A model generated the notes under the pieces. The model was not told the DNA's origin and did no database searches. It saw nothing but the letters and a program-made list of their open reading frames with translations. A program made the position numbers and the translations under genes. Below are positions 28,488 to 35,845 of a stretch of 64,000 bases of DNA, piece after piece. How positions within the stretch are numbered: position 1 is the stretch's first letter; each line of letters starts with the position of its first letter. The stretch comes from Streptomyces sp. JH34 (lineage in GTDB: Bacteria; Actinomycetota; Actinomycetes; Streptomycetales; Streptomycetaceae): the NCBI RefSeq assembly GCF_029428875.1, contig NZ_JAJSOO010000001.1, positions 1,364,001-1,428,000 on the forward strand, given 5' to 3'.

Positions 28488-29393
28488 TCAGACGGGCCCC
28501 GCCGCCGCGCGCAGCGCCTCCAGGACCGGCTTGATCAGAGGGTGCCCCTCGGCGCCCTGCCGCACCGCGGCGAAGACGCGCCGGGTCGGGGCGGCGCCCT
28601 CCACCGGCCGCACGACGACTCCGCCGAGGTCCGTGCCGCGCAGCGCCGAGCGGGGCACCAGGGCCACCCCGGCACCCGCCCCGGCCAGGGCGACCACGGC
28701 GTGGAAGTCGTCGGACGAGTGCTCCAGCAGCGGCTCGAACCCGGCGTACTCGCAGGCCAGGACCACCACGTCGTGACAGGGGTTGCCGGGGTACGGGCCG
28801 ATCCAGCTGTCCTTGGCCAGATCGGCGACGGCGACGTGGTCCTGGCCCGCCAGACGGTGCCCGACCGGCAGCACCGCGTCGAAGGGCTCGGAGTACAGCG
28901 GCACCCGGGTCAGCCGGCGGTCGTCGTCACCGGGCGCGCCCCGGTATTCGACGGCCACCGCCACATCGACCTGCCGGTCCAGCACCATCGGCACGCTGGC
29001 GTCGCCCTCGGCGTCCTGGACCCGGACCCGGATGCCCGGCGCGGTGCGGGTGAGCTCGGCGATCGCGGGGGCGAGCACGAGCCCGATGCCCGTGGCGAAC
29101 GCGGCGACGGTGACCGTCCCGGCCACACCCGCACCGTAGTCGGCGAGCTCCGCCTCGGCCCGCTCCAGCTGGGCGAGGACCGCGTTGGCGTGGGTGAGCA
29201 GGATCTCCCCGGCGGCGGTCATCCGCGCACCGCGCGCGCCGCGCTCGACCAGCCGGTGACCGGTCTCCTGCTCCAGGGCGGCCAGCTGCTGGGAGACGGC
29301 CGAAGGGGTCAGGTACAGCGCGGCGGCCGCGGCGGTCACCGTGCGGTGGTCGGCCACCGCACGGAGGATGCGCAGCCGCCGTGCATCGATCAT
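28488..29393 (-). CDS. LysR family transcriptional regulator
   Basis: A 301-residue LysR-type regulator. The N-terminal winged helix-turn-helix reads RRLRILRAVADHRTVTAAAAALYLTPSAVSQQLAALEQETGHRLVERG (about 5-52). The C-terminal periplasmic-binding-protein-like effector domain begins near GTVTVAAFATGIGLVLAPAI. It lies 30 nt downstream of kbl in the same direction, so it may control or be co-transcribed with the threonine-degradation genes. However, a GACAAT -10 element ends 6 nt before its ATG, suggesting an additional promoter and a leaderless message. The effector is unknown. Confidence 0.88.
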   Translation of the reverse strand: MIDARRLRILRAVADHRTVTAAAAALYLTPSAVSQQLAALEQETGHRLVERGARGARMTAAGEILLTHANAVLAQLERAEAELADYGAGVAGTVTVAAFATGIGLVLAPAIAELTRTAPGIRVRVQDAEGDASVPMVLDRQVDVAVAVEYRGAPGDDDRRLTRVPLYSEPFDAVLPVGHRLAGQDHVAVADLAKDSWIGPYPGNPCHDVVVLACEYAGFEPLLEHSSDDFHAVVALAGAGAGVALVPRSALRGTDLGGVVVRPVEGAAPTRRVFAAVRQGAEGHPLIKPVLEALRAAAGPV

Positions 29394-29399
29394 GCGCTC

Positions 29400-29405
29400 A
29401 TTGTC
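29400..29405 (-). promoter_or_regulatory. -10 element of the LysR gene
   Basis: GACAAT on the minus strand, 6 nt before the ATG at 29393. No Shine-Dalgarno is present. It lies in the 30-nt gap after kbl. Confidence 0.5.
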
Positions 29406-29423
29406 CCAGCTCGCAGGGCGGTT

Positions 29424-30617
29424 CTACGCCTCCAGCGCGGCCCGTGCGCCGACGAAGGCGTCCACGGCGCGGTTGACGTCCTCGGTGGAGTGCGCGGCGG
29501 AGAGCTGGACGCGGATGCGGGCGGCCCCCTGCGGGACGACGGGGTAGGAGAACCCGATCACGTACACCCCGCGTTCGAGGAGCAGCTCCGCCATCCTGCT
29601 CGCCTTCGCCGCGTCCCCGATCATGACGGGGGCGATGGCGTGGTCGCCGGGCAGTATGTCGAAGCCCTCCTCGGTCATCCGCGAGCGGAAGAGCGCGGTG
29701 TTGGCGGCGAGCCGCTCGCGCAGGTCGCCCGCGGACTCCAGCAGGTCGATGACCTTGAGGGAGGCGGCGGCGATGACCGGGGCGAGGGAGTTGGAGAAGA
29801 GGTACGGGCGGGAGCGCTGGCGCAGCAGCGCGACGATCTCGGCGCGCGCGGCGACGTAACCGCCGGAAGCGCCGCCCAGCGCCTTCCCGAGCGTGCCGGT
29901 GATGATGTCCACCCGGTCCATGACCCCGTGCAGCTCGGGGGTGCCCCGGCCGCCGGGACCGACGAAGCCGACGGCGTGCGAGTCGTCGACCATGACCATG
30001 GCGTCGTAGCGGTCGGCGAGGTCGCAGATCTCGGCGAGCGGGGCGACGTAACCGTCCATGGAGAAGACGCCGTCGGTGACGACGAGGCGGCGGCGCGCCC
30101 CGGACGCCTCCTTGAGCTGCTGCTCCAGGTCCGCCATGTCGCGGTTGGCGTAGCGGTGGCGCTTCGCCTTGGAGAGGCGGATGCCGTCGATGATGGAGGC
30201 GTGGTTGAGGGCGTCGGAGATCACCGCGTCCTCGGGGCCAAGCAGCGTCTCGAAGACTCCGCCGTTGGCGTCGAAGCAGGAGGAATAGAGGATCGTGTCC
30301 TCCTGGCCGAGGAAGGCCGAGAGCCGCTGCTCGAGCTCCTTGTGGACCTCCTGGGTGCCGCAGATGAAGCGGACGGACGCGAGTCCGTAGCCCCAGCGGT
30401 CCAGCGCCTCGTGGGCGGCGGCGACGACCTCGGGGTGGTCGGCGAGGCCCAGGTAGTTGTTGGCGCAGAAGTTCAGCACCTCGCCCGCGCGACCCCCGGC
30501 GGTGACGGCGACGGTGGCGGACTGCGGGGTGCCGATGACCCGCTCGGGCTTCTGGAGTCCGGCGTCGCGGATCTCGTCGAGGGTGATGCGCAGGTCGTCG
30601 CGTACGGAATCGAACAT
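29424..30617 (-). CDS. kbl: Glycine C-acetyltransferase (2-amino-3-ketobutyrate CoA ligase)
   Basis: A 397-residue PLP enzyme of the alpha-oxoamine synthase family. It cleaves 2-amino-3-oxobutanoate with CoA to glycine and acetyl-CoA, the second step of threonine breakdown. Markers are [55 protein letters not shown] and the PLP-lysine site [24 protein letters not shown] lies nine nt before the ATG. It sits 42 nt downstream of tdh, so the unstable tdh product can be passed on directly. Confidence 0.95.
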   Translation of the reverse strand: MFDSVRDDLRITLDEIRDAGLQKPERVIGTPQSATVAVTAGGRAGEVLNFCANNYLGLADHPEVVAAAHEALDRWGYGLASVRFICGTQEVHKELEQRLSAFLGQEDTILYSSCFDANGGVFETLLGPEDAVISDALNHASIIDGIRLSKAKRHRYANRDMADLEQQLKEASGARRRLVVTDGVFSMDGYVAPLAEICDLADRYDAMVMVDDSHAVGFVGPGGRGTPELHGVMDRVDIITGTLGKALGGASGGYVAARAEIVALLRQRSRPYLFSNSLAPVIAAASLKVIDLLESAGDLRERLAANTALFRSRMTEEGFDILPGDHAIAPVMIGDAAKASRMAELLLERGVYVIGFSYPVVPQGAARIRVQLSAAHSTEDVNRAVDAFVGARAALEA

Positions 30618-30659
30618 GAAGGGTGTCTCCCAGGTGGATACGGGTGCGTACGAGGAGCT

Positions 30660-31688
30660 TCAGGCGGCCCAGTCGAGGAGAACCTTGCCACCGAGTCCGC
30701 TCGCGGCGTCGTCGAACGCGGCTTCGAAGTCGCGGTAGCCGTACCGGCCGGTGATCACGGGGGCGAGGTCGAGCCCGCCCTCCAGGAGCACGGACATGGC
30801 GTACCAGGTCTCGTACATCTCACGGCCGTAGATGCCCTTGATCGTCAGCATGGAGGTGACGATCCGGGACCAGTCGACGGGGAACTCGGCGGACGGCAGT
30901 CCGAGCATCGCGATCCGGCCGCCGTGCGTCATGTTGGCGATCATGTCGCGCATGGCCTCGGGGCGCCCGGACATCTCCAGGCCGATGTCGAAGCCCTCGC
31001 GCAGACCGAGCCGGCGCTGGCCGTCGGCGATGGTCTCGCCCGAGACGTTCAGGGCGAGGTCGACGCCGACCTTCCTCGCCAGGTCGAGACGGGCCTCGCT
31101 GACGTCGGTGATGGCGACGTTGCGGGCGCCCGCGTGACGCGCCACGGCGGCCGCCATGATGCCGATCGGGCCCGCCCCGGTGATCAGCACGTCCTCACCG
31201 ACCAGCGGGAAGGACAGGGCGGTGTGCACGGCGTTGCCGAACGGGTCGAAGATCGCGGCGACGTCGAGGTCGACCTTGTCCCGGTGCACCCAGACGTTCG
31301 AGGCGGGCAGCGCCAGGTACTCCGCGAACGCCCCGTCCCTGCCGACGCCGAGGCCGAGGGTGGAGCGGCACAGGTGCCGGCGCCCGGCGAGGCAGTTGCG
31401 GCACTTCCCGCAGACCAGGTGGCCCTCGCCGCTGACCAGGTCGCCGACCTTGATGTCGACGACGTCCGCGCCGATCCCGGCGACCTCGCCGACGAACTCG
31501 TGGCCCAGGACGAGCGGGGTGCGCACGGCCTGCTGCGCCCAGCCGTCGTAGTCGCGGATGTGCAGGTCGGTCCCGCAGATGCCGGTGCGGAGGACCTTGA
31601 TCAGCACGTCCCCGGGGCCGGTCTCCGGCTCGGGCACGTCCATCAGCCACAGTCCCGGCTCGGCCTTGTGCTTCACGAGTGCCTTCAC
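30660..31688 (-). CDS. tdh: L-threonine 3-dehydrogenase
   Basis: A 342-residue zinc-dependent medium-chain dehydrogenase that oxidises L-threonine to 2-amino-3-oxobutanoate with NAD. The catalytic zinc region is [17 protein letters not shown] with [12 protein letters not shown], and the structural zinc site is [15 protein letters not shown] (about 96-110). The NAD-binding fold has [23 protein letters not shown] chose GTG 31688 because AGGGAG is eight nt upstream and the sequence begins KALVKHK as in other Tdh proteins. First gene of the tdh-kbl operon, followed by the LysR gene. Confidence 0.95.
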   Translation of the reverse strand: MKALVKHKAEPGLWLMDVPEPETGPGDVLIKVLRTGICGTDLHIRDYDGWAQQAVRTPLVLGHEFVGEVAGIGADVVDIKVGDLVSGEGHLVCGKCRNCLAGRRHLCRSTLGLGVGRDGAFAEYLALPASNVWVHRDKVDLDVAAIFDPFGNAVHTALSFPLVGEDVLITGAGPIGIMAAAVARHAGARNVAITDVSEARLDLARKVGVDLALNVSGETIADGQRRLGLREGFDIGLEMSGRPEAMRDMIANMTHGGRIAMLGLPSAEFPVDWSRIVTSMLTIKGIYGREMYETWYAMSVLLEGGLDLAPVITGRYGYRDFEAAFDDAASGLGGKVLLDWAA

Positions 31689-31940
31689 GGCTGCGGCTCC
31701 CTGTACCTGGTGCGTGGTGGACACCCCCGGCCCGGGACATGCCGAAGCCGGCCTGCGGCCCGGGGTTGCGGGGGATGCGGCGGACGGGACAGGACGAACC
31801 GCCTGTCACCGTTCTCTGCCGTCACCGAGAAATGTGCCGCACCCGGCGCCCCAGGTCCATCGAGGATTTCTTAAGCTCCGCGGTAGATCCTCTTCAGGCC
31901 CGCCCCGGACTCACTCCCGGGCCTGGCGCGGGCCCTCGCT

Positions 31941-32396
31941 TCAGGGCCGTGGCCAGGGCCGTCCGTCGAGGTTCTCGATGTCCGTGTTGAGGCGCTTCAG
32001 ACATGCGGCGAGGACGGCGACCTCGTCCGGCGACCACGCGGCCATGACGCGCTCCAGCCCTCCGATGTTCTCCGCACGCTCCGCGGCCAGGCCGAGCTCA
32101 CCCTCAGAGGTGATGCGGAACTTGCGGGCGATGCCCCCATCGGGGTCCGGGATGCGTTCGACGAGACCCGCCCGCAGCATGGCGGCGGTCTGCCGGTTCA
32201 GGGTGGACGCGTCGAGGCCGAAGGCGTCACTGAGCTGCCCGATGGACATCGGGCCCTGCACTCGGATCCGGCTCAGCAGCGTGTAGGCGCTGCGGTCGAG
32301 CCGCCCGCCGTCCCGCCTCGACCGGGGCGCGCCGAGCTGGAGGTGCCGCCCCAGCAGCATCGTCTCGAACTCGATCAGGTGCGTCGGCTTGTCCAT
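31941..32396 (-). CDS. MarR family transcriptional regulator (leftward)
   Basis: A 151-residue MarR-type winged-helix regulator. LDRSAYTLLSRIRVQGPMSIGQLSDAFGLDASTLNRQTAAMLRAGLVERI (about 35-83) is the DNA-binding core and IARKFRITSEG the wing. It is divergent from a second MarR gene across 143 bp containing a strong inverted repeat. The ATG at 32396 has no clear ribosome-binding site; a GTG four codons upstream is the alternative. The target is probably itself and/or the divergent exporter unit (inference). Confidence 0.85.
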   Translation of the reverse strand: MDKPTHLIEFETMLLGRHLQLGAPRSRRDGGRLDRSAYTLLSRIRVQGPMSIGQLSDAFGLDASTLNRQTAAMLRAGLVERIPDPDGGIARKFRITSEGELGLAAERAENIGGLERVMAAWSPDEVAVLAACLKRLNTDIENLDGRPWPRP

Positions 32397-32495
32397 CGCC
32401 TGAGTCACAGTCCTTGTCTCGACCGCGTGAGCGGTGCCTCGGGGCTCTCGACGGCACGTATACCACCCGGAAGCCGGTCGGGCCGACGCCACATT

Positions 32496-32533
32496 TAGGT
32501 ATGTTGACATAGCTATTATCCAGTACCTATGCT
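32496..32533 (+). promoter_or_regulatory. Promoter and MarR-type operator in the divergent region
   Basis: Near-perfect inverted repeat TAGGTATGT-TG-ACATAGCTA (32496-32515; 8 of 9 arm pairs match) overlaps a consensus -35 TTGACA (32504-32509). An 18-nt spacer leads to TATGCT (32528-32533), and GTG 32540 is 6 nt later. Repressor binding would cover the -35 box. Either divergent MarR protein could bind. Confidence 0.75.
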
Positions 32534-32539
32534 GCGGGG

Positions 32540-33013
32540 GTGCCCGATCCGACCCCGCCCGCCCAGGCCGTCGACCGCGTAGCCTCCGCGCTCGTGGCGT
32601 CCCTGCCTGCGCTGTACCGGGGTCTGGAGCGGAAGGTCGCGCAGGAGTTCCCGCATCCCCGGCTCCCCGACGGCCAGTTGGCACTGCTGTTCCTCGTCGA
32701 GGAGCGCGAGGGGATCACCGTCCGGGAGACGGCCGAAGCCCTGGTGATGAAGCCGAACAACGTCAGCGCCCTGGTCTCCCAGCTCACCGATCTCGGGCTG
32801 CTGGAGCGCAGGCGGGACACGGCCGACAGGCGGATCGCCCACCTGCACCCGACGCCCACCGCCCGCGAGCGGCTCGCCGCGGCGCGGGCGCTCAAGGAAG
32901 CGCATCTGGCCCGCGCGCTGCACACCCTCACCGAGGGACAGCTCGACGCCCTCGGAGCGGCCCTGGGCGCGCTGGCGTCACTGAACGGACGTCTGCACTC
33001 CCCCGCAGGCTGA
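32540..33013 (+). CDS. MarR family transcriptional regulator (rightward)
   Basis: A 157-residue MarR-type regulator. LPDGQLALLFLVEEREGITVRETAEALVMKPNNVSALVSQLTDLGLLERRRDTADRRIAHLHPT (about 42-104) contains the full winged helix-turn-helix, including the DxR wing motif. It lies 152 nt upstream of a DHA2 exporter in the same direction, a classic repressor/efflux-pump arrangement. The GTG start coincides with the predicted transcription start of a consensus promoter, so the mRNA should be leaderless and autoregulated through the overlapping operator. Confidence 0.87.
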   Translation: MPDPTPPAQAVDRVASALVASLPALYRGLERKVAQEFPHPRLPDGQLALLFLVEEREGITVRETAEALVMKPNNVSALVSQLTDLGLLERRRDTADRRIAHLHPTPTARERLAAARALKEAHLARALHTLTEGQLDALGAALGALASLNGRLHSPAG

Positions 33014-33064
33014 CTTCCTCCGCCCGGCAGGGCCGTGCCGGTCCCACCGGCCGGCTGCCGCCGG

Positions 33065-33110
33065 GTGCCGCCATGTGCCGCCATGTGCCGACGACCGCGC
33101 CGCGGTCGTC
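33065..33110 (+). promoter_or_regulatory. Tandem decamer and perfect hairpin between marR and exporter
   Basis: GTGCCGCCAT is repeated 2.6 times (33065-33090). It is followed by a perfect 10-bp inverted repeat, GACGACCGCG-C-CGCGGTCGTC (33090-33110). A smaller repeat CGTCG-TAC-CGACG lies at 33132-33144, 22 nt before the exporter start. Together these could be an attenuator or operator array controlling the exporter separately from the regulator. Confidence 0.5.
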
Positions 33111-33165
33111 GTGTCCCGGCGCATCCCTTCCCGTCGTACCGACGTTTCACAGACAAGGCTCCACC

Positions 33166-34758
33166 ATGTCCTCCACCACCGTGGACACCTCCTCACTGCC
33201 CGAAAGCAGCCCGCCGGACGCGCCGAGGGGCAGGCGCGCCAACCCCTGGCTGACGCTGATCGCCGTCGCCGTCGGCCTGTTCATGGTCAACCTCGACGGT
33301 TCCGTCGTCGCGATCGCCAACCCGGAGATCGGCCGGGACCTCGACGCGTCCACCGCCGACCTGCAGTGGGTGACCAACGCCTATCTGATAGCCATGGCCG
33401 CCCTGCTCATCCTGGGCGGCAAGCTGGGTGACCGGCTCGGCCGGCACACGGTCTACATGGTCGGCACCGTCGGCTTCACCCTCGCCTCCGTGGCGATCGG
33501 GCTGGCGGGCTCCATCGAGGGCGTGATCGCCTTCCGTGCGGTGCAAGGGCTCTTCGCCGCCCTGCTCATCCCCAACACCCTCGGTCTGCTGCGCGCGGTC
33601 TTCCCGCCCCGGAAGTTCGGTATGGCCGTGGGCCTGTGGGCCATGGTGGCGTCCTGCTCCACCGCGCTCGGGCCGATCGTCGGCGGGCTGCTCATCGAGC
33701 ACGTCGACTGGGAGTCGGTCTTCTGGATCAACGCCCCCATCGGCCTCTTCGCGCTGGTCTTCAGCCTGTTCGTGCTCCCGAAGAGCAAGGACTCCACGGG
33801 ACACCACCGCTTCGACGTGCCCGGCGTGATCCTCCTCGCCGTCGGCCTGGTCGCCCTGATCTTCGGCGTGGTCAAGGGGGAGACATGGGGCTGGACGTCC
33901 GGCGGGACGCTGGGATCGATCGCCGCGGGCCTGGCCGTGCTGGCCGTCTTCTGCTGGTACGAGACCCGTCAGGAGCACCCGCTGCTGCCGATGCGCCTCT
34001 TCCGCAGCCGTTCGCTGACCATCGGCACGATCGTCACCGCGATCAACTTCTTCGTGATGCTGGGCGTCATCTTCTTCGTGATGCTGTACCTGCAGAACGT
34101 GCGGGGCTTCTCCCCGGTCGAGGCCGGTGTCCGCACGCTGCCGTTCAGCCTCGCGACCGTGGTGGCGGCACCGCTCGGCGCCACCCTGACGCAGCGCTTC
34201 GGCCCGCGGGTCACCATGCCGGTGGGCATGGTCCTCCAGGCGGCGGCCTCCCTGTGGATGCTGACCTGGGACGCCGGTTCGGCGTTCGCGGCGATGTGGC
34301 CGCCCTTCCTCGCCATCGGTCTCGGTGTCGGCATGGTGATGTCGGCGTCCTCCGACGCGATCGTCGGCAACGCCCCCAGGAAGGACGGCGGCGTCGCGGG
34401 CGGGCTCCAGGCAACCTCGCTGCAGATCGGCGGCGCCCTCGGCACGTCCGTGCTGGTGTCGCTGATCAGCGGCAGAGTGGGCTCGACCCTCACCGGCGAG
34501 CTGACCTCCGCCGGTGTCCCGGCGGGCGCGGCGGCAGGCTTCGAGAAGGCCGAGGACGCGGTGTCCATGGGAGTCTCGCCCGTGTCGGCGGACATGCCGG
34601 CGCAGCTGAGGGCCGCCGTGATCGAGGGCAGCGGCAACGCGTTCATGAACGGTGTGCACTCCGCCGTGATCGTGACCGCCGTGCTGTGTGCCGTGGGCGC
34701 GCTGCTGGCCGGGTTCGGCATGCGCCGGGCCTCGGGACCGGAGGCCACCGTGGCCTGA
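33166..34758 (+). CDS. DHA2-type MFS multidrug exporter (14 TMS)
   Basis: A 530-residue drug:proton antiporter of the major facilitator superfamily, EmrB/QacA type. The first helix carries LFMVNLDGSVVAIANPEIGRDL (motif D1). Motif A is LGGKLGDRLGRHTVYMVG, motif B is IAFRAVQGLFAALLIPN, and motif C is near ALGPIVGGLLIEHVDWESVFWINAPIG. About 14 helices are predicted, with a long C-terminal loop (about 447-490). AAGG lies seven nt before the ATG. Controlled in all likelihood by the MarR protein encoded upstream. The substrate is unknown. Confidence 0.92.
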   Translation: MSSTTVDTSSLPESSPPDAPRGRRANPWLTLIAVAVGLFMVNLDGSVVAIANPEIGRDLDASTADLQWVTNAYLIAMAALLILGGKLGDRLGRHTVYMVGTVGFTLASVAIGLAGSIEGVIAFRAVQGLFAALLIPNTLGLLRAVFPPRKFGMAVGLWAMVASCSTALGPIVGGLLIEHVDWESVFWINAPIGLFALVFSLFVLPKSKDSTGHHRFDVPGVILLAVGLVALIFGVVKGETWGWTSGGTLGSIAAGLAVLAVFCWYETRQEHPLLPMRLFRSRSLTIGTIVTAINFFVMLGVIFFVMLYLQNVRGFSPVEAGVRTLPFSLATVVAAPLGATLTQRFGPRVTMPVGMVLQAAASLWMLTWDAGSAFAAMWPPFLAIGLGVGMVMSASSDAIVGNAPRKDGGVAGGLQATSLQIGGALGTSVLVSLISGRVGSTLTGELTSAGVPAGAAAGFEKAEDAVSMGVSPVSADMPAQLRAAVIEGSGNAFMNGVHSAVIVTAVLCAVGALLAGFGMRRASGPEATVA

Positions 34759-34776
34759 GGACCTGCCCGTCACCAT

Positions 34777-34806
34777 CCGGCCGGCTACGCGAGCGTGCCC
34801 GGCCGG
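34777..34806. terminator. Bidirectional hairpin between exporter and hydrolase
   Basis: CCGGCCGG / CCGGCCGG arms with a 14-nt loop, in the 53-nt gap between convergent genes. Confidence 0.55.
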
Positions 34807-34811
34807 GTCTC

Positions 34812-35648
34812 TCACGGCAGCGGTACGAACGCCCTGACGGCCTCGGCCAGCCGCTGCGGCTGGTCCTCGGGGATGAGCGTGTAGCTGTCGGCGATCTCCA
34901 CGAGCTCGCCCCGGGGCAGCAGGTCCGCCAGTCGTCGGCCGTGGGCGGGCGGCATGACCTTGTCCTCGGCCGCCCAGACGACGAGCGCGGGCCGGTCGAA
35001 CGAGCGCAACGCATCCGCCCACGCCAGGAGTTCGTCCCTGGGCGGCACTCCGAGTACGTACGCCCGCAGGTCCCTCCGGATCGCGGCGGAGGTCCACAGC
35101 GGCCGGAACCACTCGTCCATCACGTCGTGCGGGACCGGCCGCTTGCTCATCCACCCCCAGGTCAGGGGGAGCCTGCGCACCGGCTTCAGCTTCAGCAGGG
35201 CGAAGGCGAGCCGCAGCCCGCCGGGCGCCTTGGCCGCGGCGTACAGATTGCGGCCGGGCAGGCCCGGCGGAAAGTTGTCGAACGCCTCGCAGGACGTGAT
35301 GACCAGCCTGCCGATCCGCTGGTCCCTGCCCTCCGCGACGAGCGCCTGCGCGCCGCCCCAGTCACTCATCACCAGGGTGACGTCGTGGAGGTCCAGTGCC
35401 TCCAGGAACTCCCCCACCAGATGGGCGACTCCGAGGACCGTCAGGTCGGCGTCGGGTCGCATGGGCCTGCGGTGGGCGCCCAGGGGCAACGTGGGTACGA
35501 CGCACCGGTATCCGGGGGCCAGCCCTTCGACGACGTGGCGCCAGAGCGACCCGTTCATCGCGACCCCGTGGAGCAGGACCAGCACGGGCCCCTCACCACC
35601 GGTGTCCTCGTACTCCACCACTCCCGCGGAAAGCGTCACCTCGGTCAT
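34812..35648 (-). CDS. Alpha/beta hydrolase, Asp-nucleophile type, catalytic His not evident
   Basis: A 278-residue alpha/beta-hydrolase-fold protein. The oxyanion strand is VLLHGVAMNGSLW and the nucleophile elbow VMSDWGGAQAL. An Asp sits where most members have Ser, as in haloalkane dehalogenases and epoxide hydrolases. The acid is in ALVVWAAEDKVMPP. The place where the catalytic His normally stands (GHxxxEExP) reads DSYTLIPEDQP, with no His. It may therefore be a pseudoenzyme or use another base. I chose ATG 35648, 7 nt after TAGGTT (leaderless); the alternative is a TTG three codons upstream. Confidence 0.82.
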   Translation of the reverse strand: MTEVTLSAGVVEYEDTGGEGPVLVLLHGVAMNGSLWRHVVEGLAPGYRCVVPTLPLGAHRRPMRPDADLTVLGVAHLVGEFLEALDLHDVTLVMSDWGGAQALVAEGRDQRIGRLVITSCEAFDNFPPGLPGRNLYAAAKAPGGLRLAFALLKLKPVRRLPLTWGWMSKRPVPHDVMDEWFRPLWTSAAIRRDLRAYVLGVPPRDELLAWADALRSFDRPALVVWAAEDKVMPPAHGRRLADLLPRGELVEIADSYTLIPEDQPQRLAEAVRAFVPLP

Positions 35649-35655
35649 GGACTCC

Positions 35656-35661
35656 AACCTA
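35656..35661 (-). promoter_or_regulatory. -10 element of the alpha/beta hydrolase gene
   Basis: TAGGTT on the minus strand, 7 nt before ATG 35648. No Shine-Dalgarno is present. Confidence 0.5.
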
Positions 35662-35703
35662 GGGCGCCCGCCGCCGGTGTGCGGCCCAACGGGGCGTCAG
35701 GGC

Positions 35704-35731
35704 TTGATAGCGTCGCCCGCACGACTACGGA
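35704..35731 (+). promoter_or_regulatory. Possible promoter of the GAP1-related gene
   Basis: TTGATA (35704-35709), 16-nt spacer, TACGGA (35726-35731). This would give a leader of roughly 108 nt before ATG 35846. Confidence 0.3.
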
Positions 35732-35845
35732 AAGCTCCCCGCCGGGGTCGTCGCTCCGCCGGGCCGGGCCGCACCGACAGGGCGGCGAGCGGCGGCCGGT
35801 GCGTGTGACGGGGACGCACGTGGCAGGGACGATGAGGGCCTACGC

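Noticed and set aside
28542..31874. An open frame of more than 1000 codons opposite LysR, kbl and tdh
   Set aside because: Antisense shadow of three clear genes; low-complexity product with no domain.
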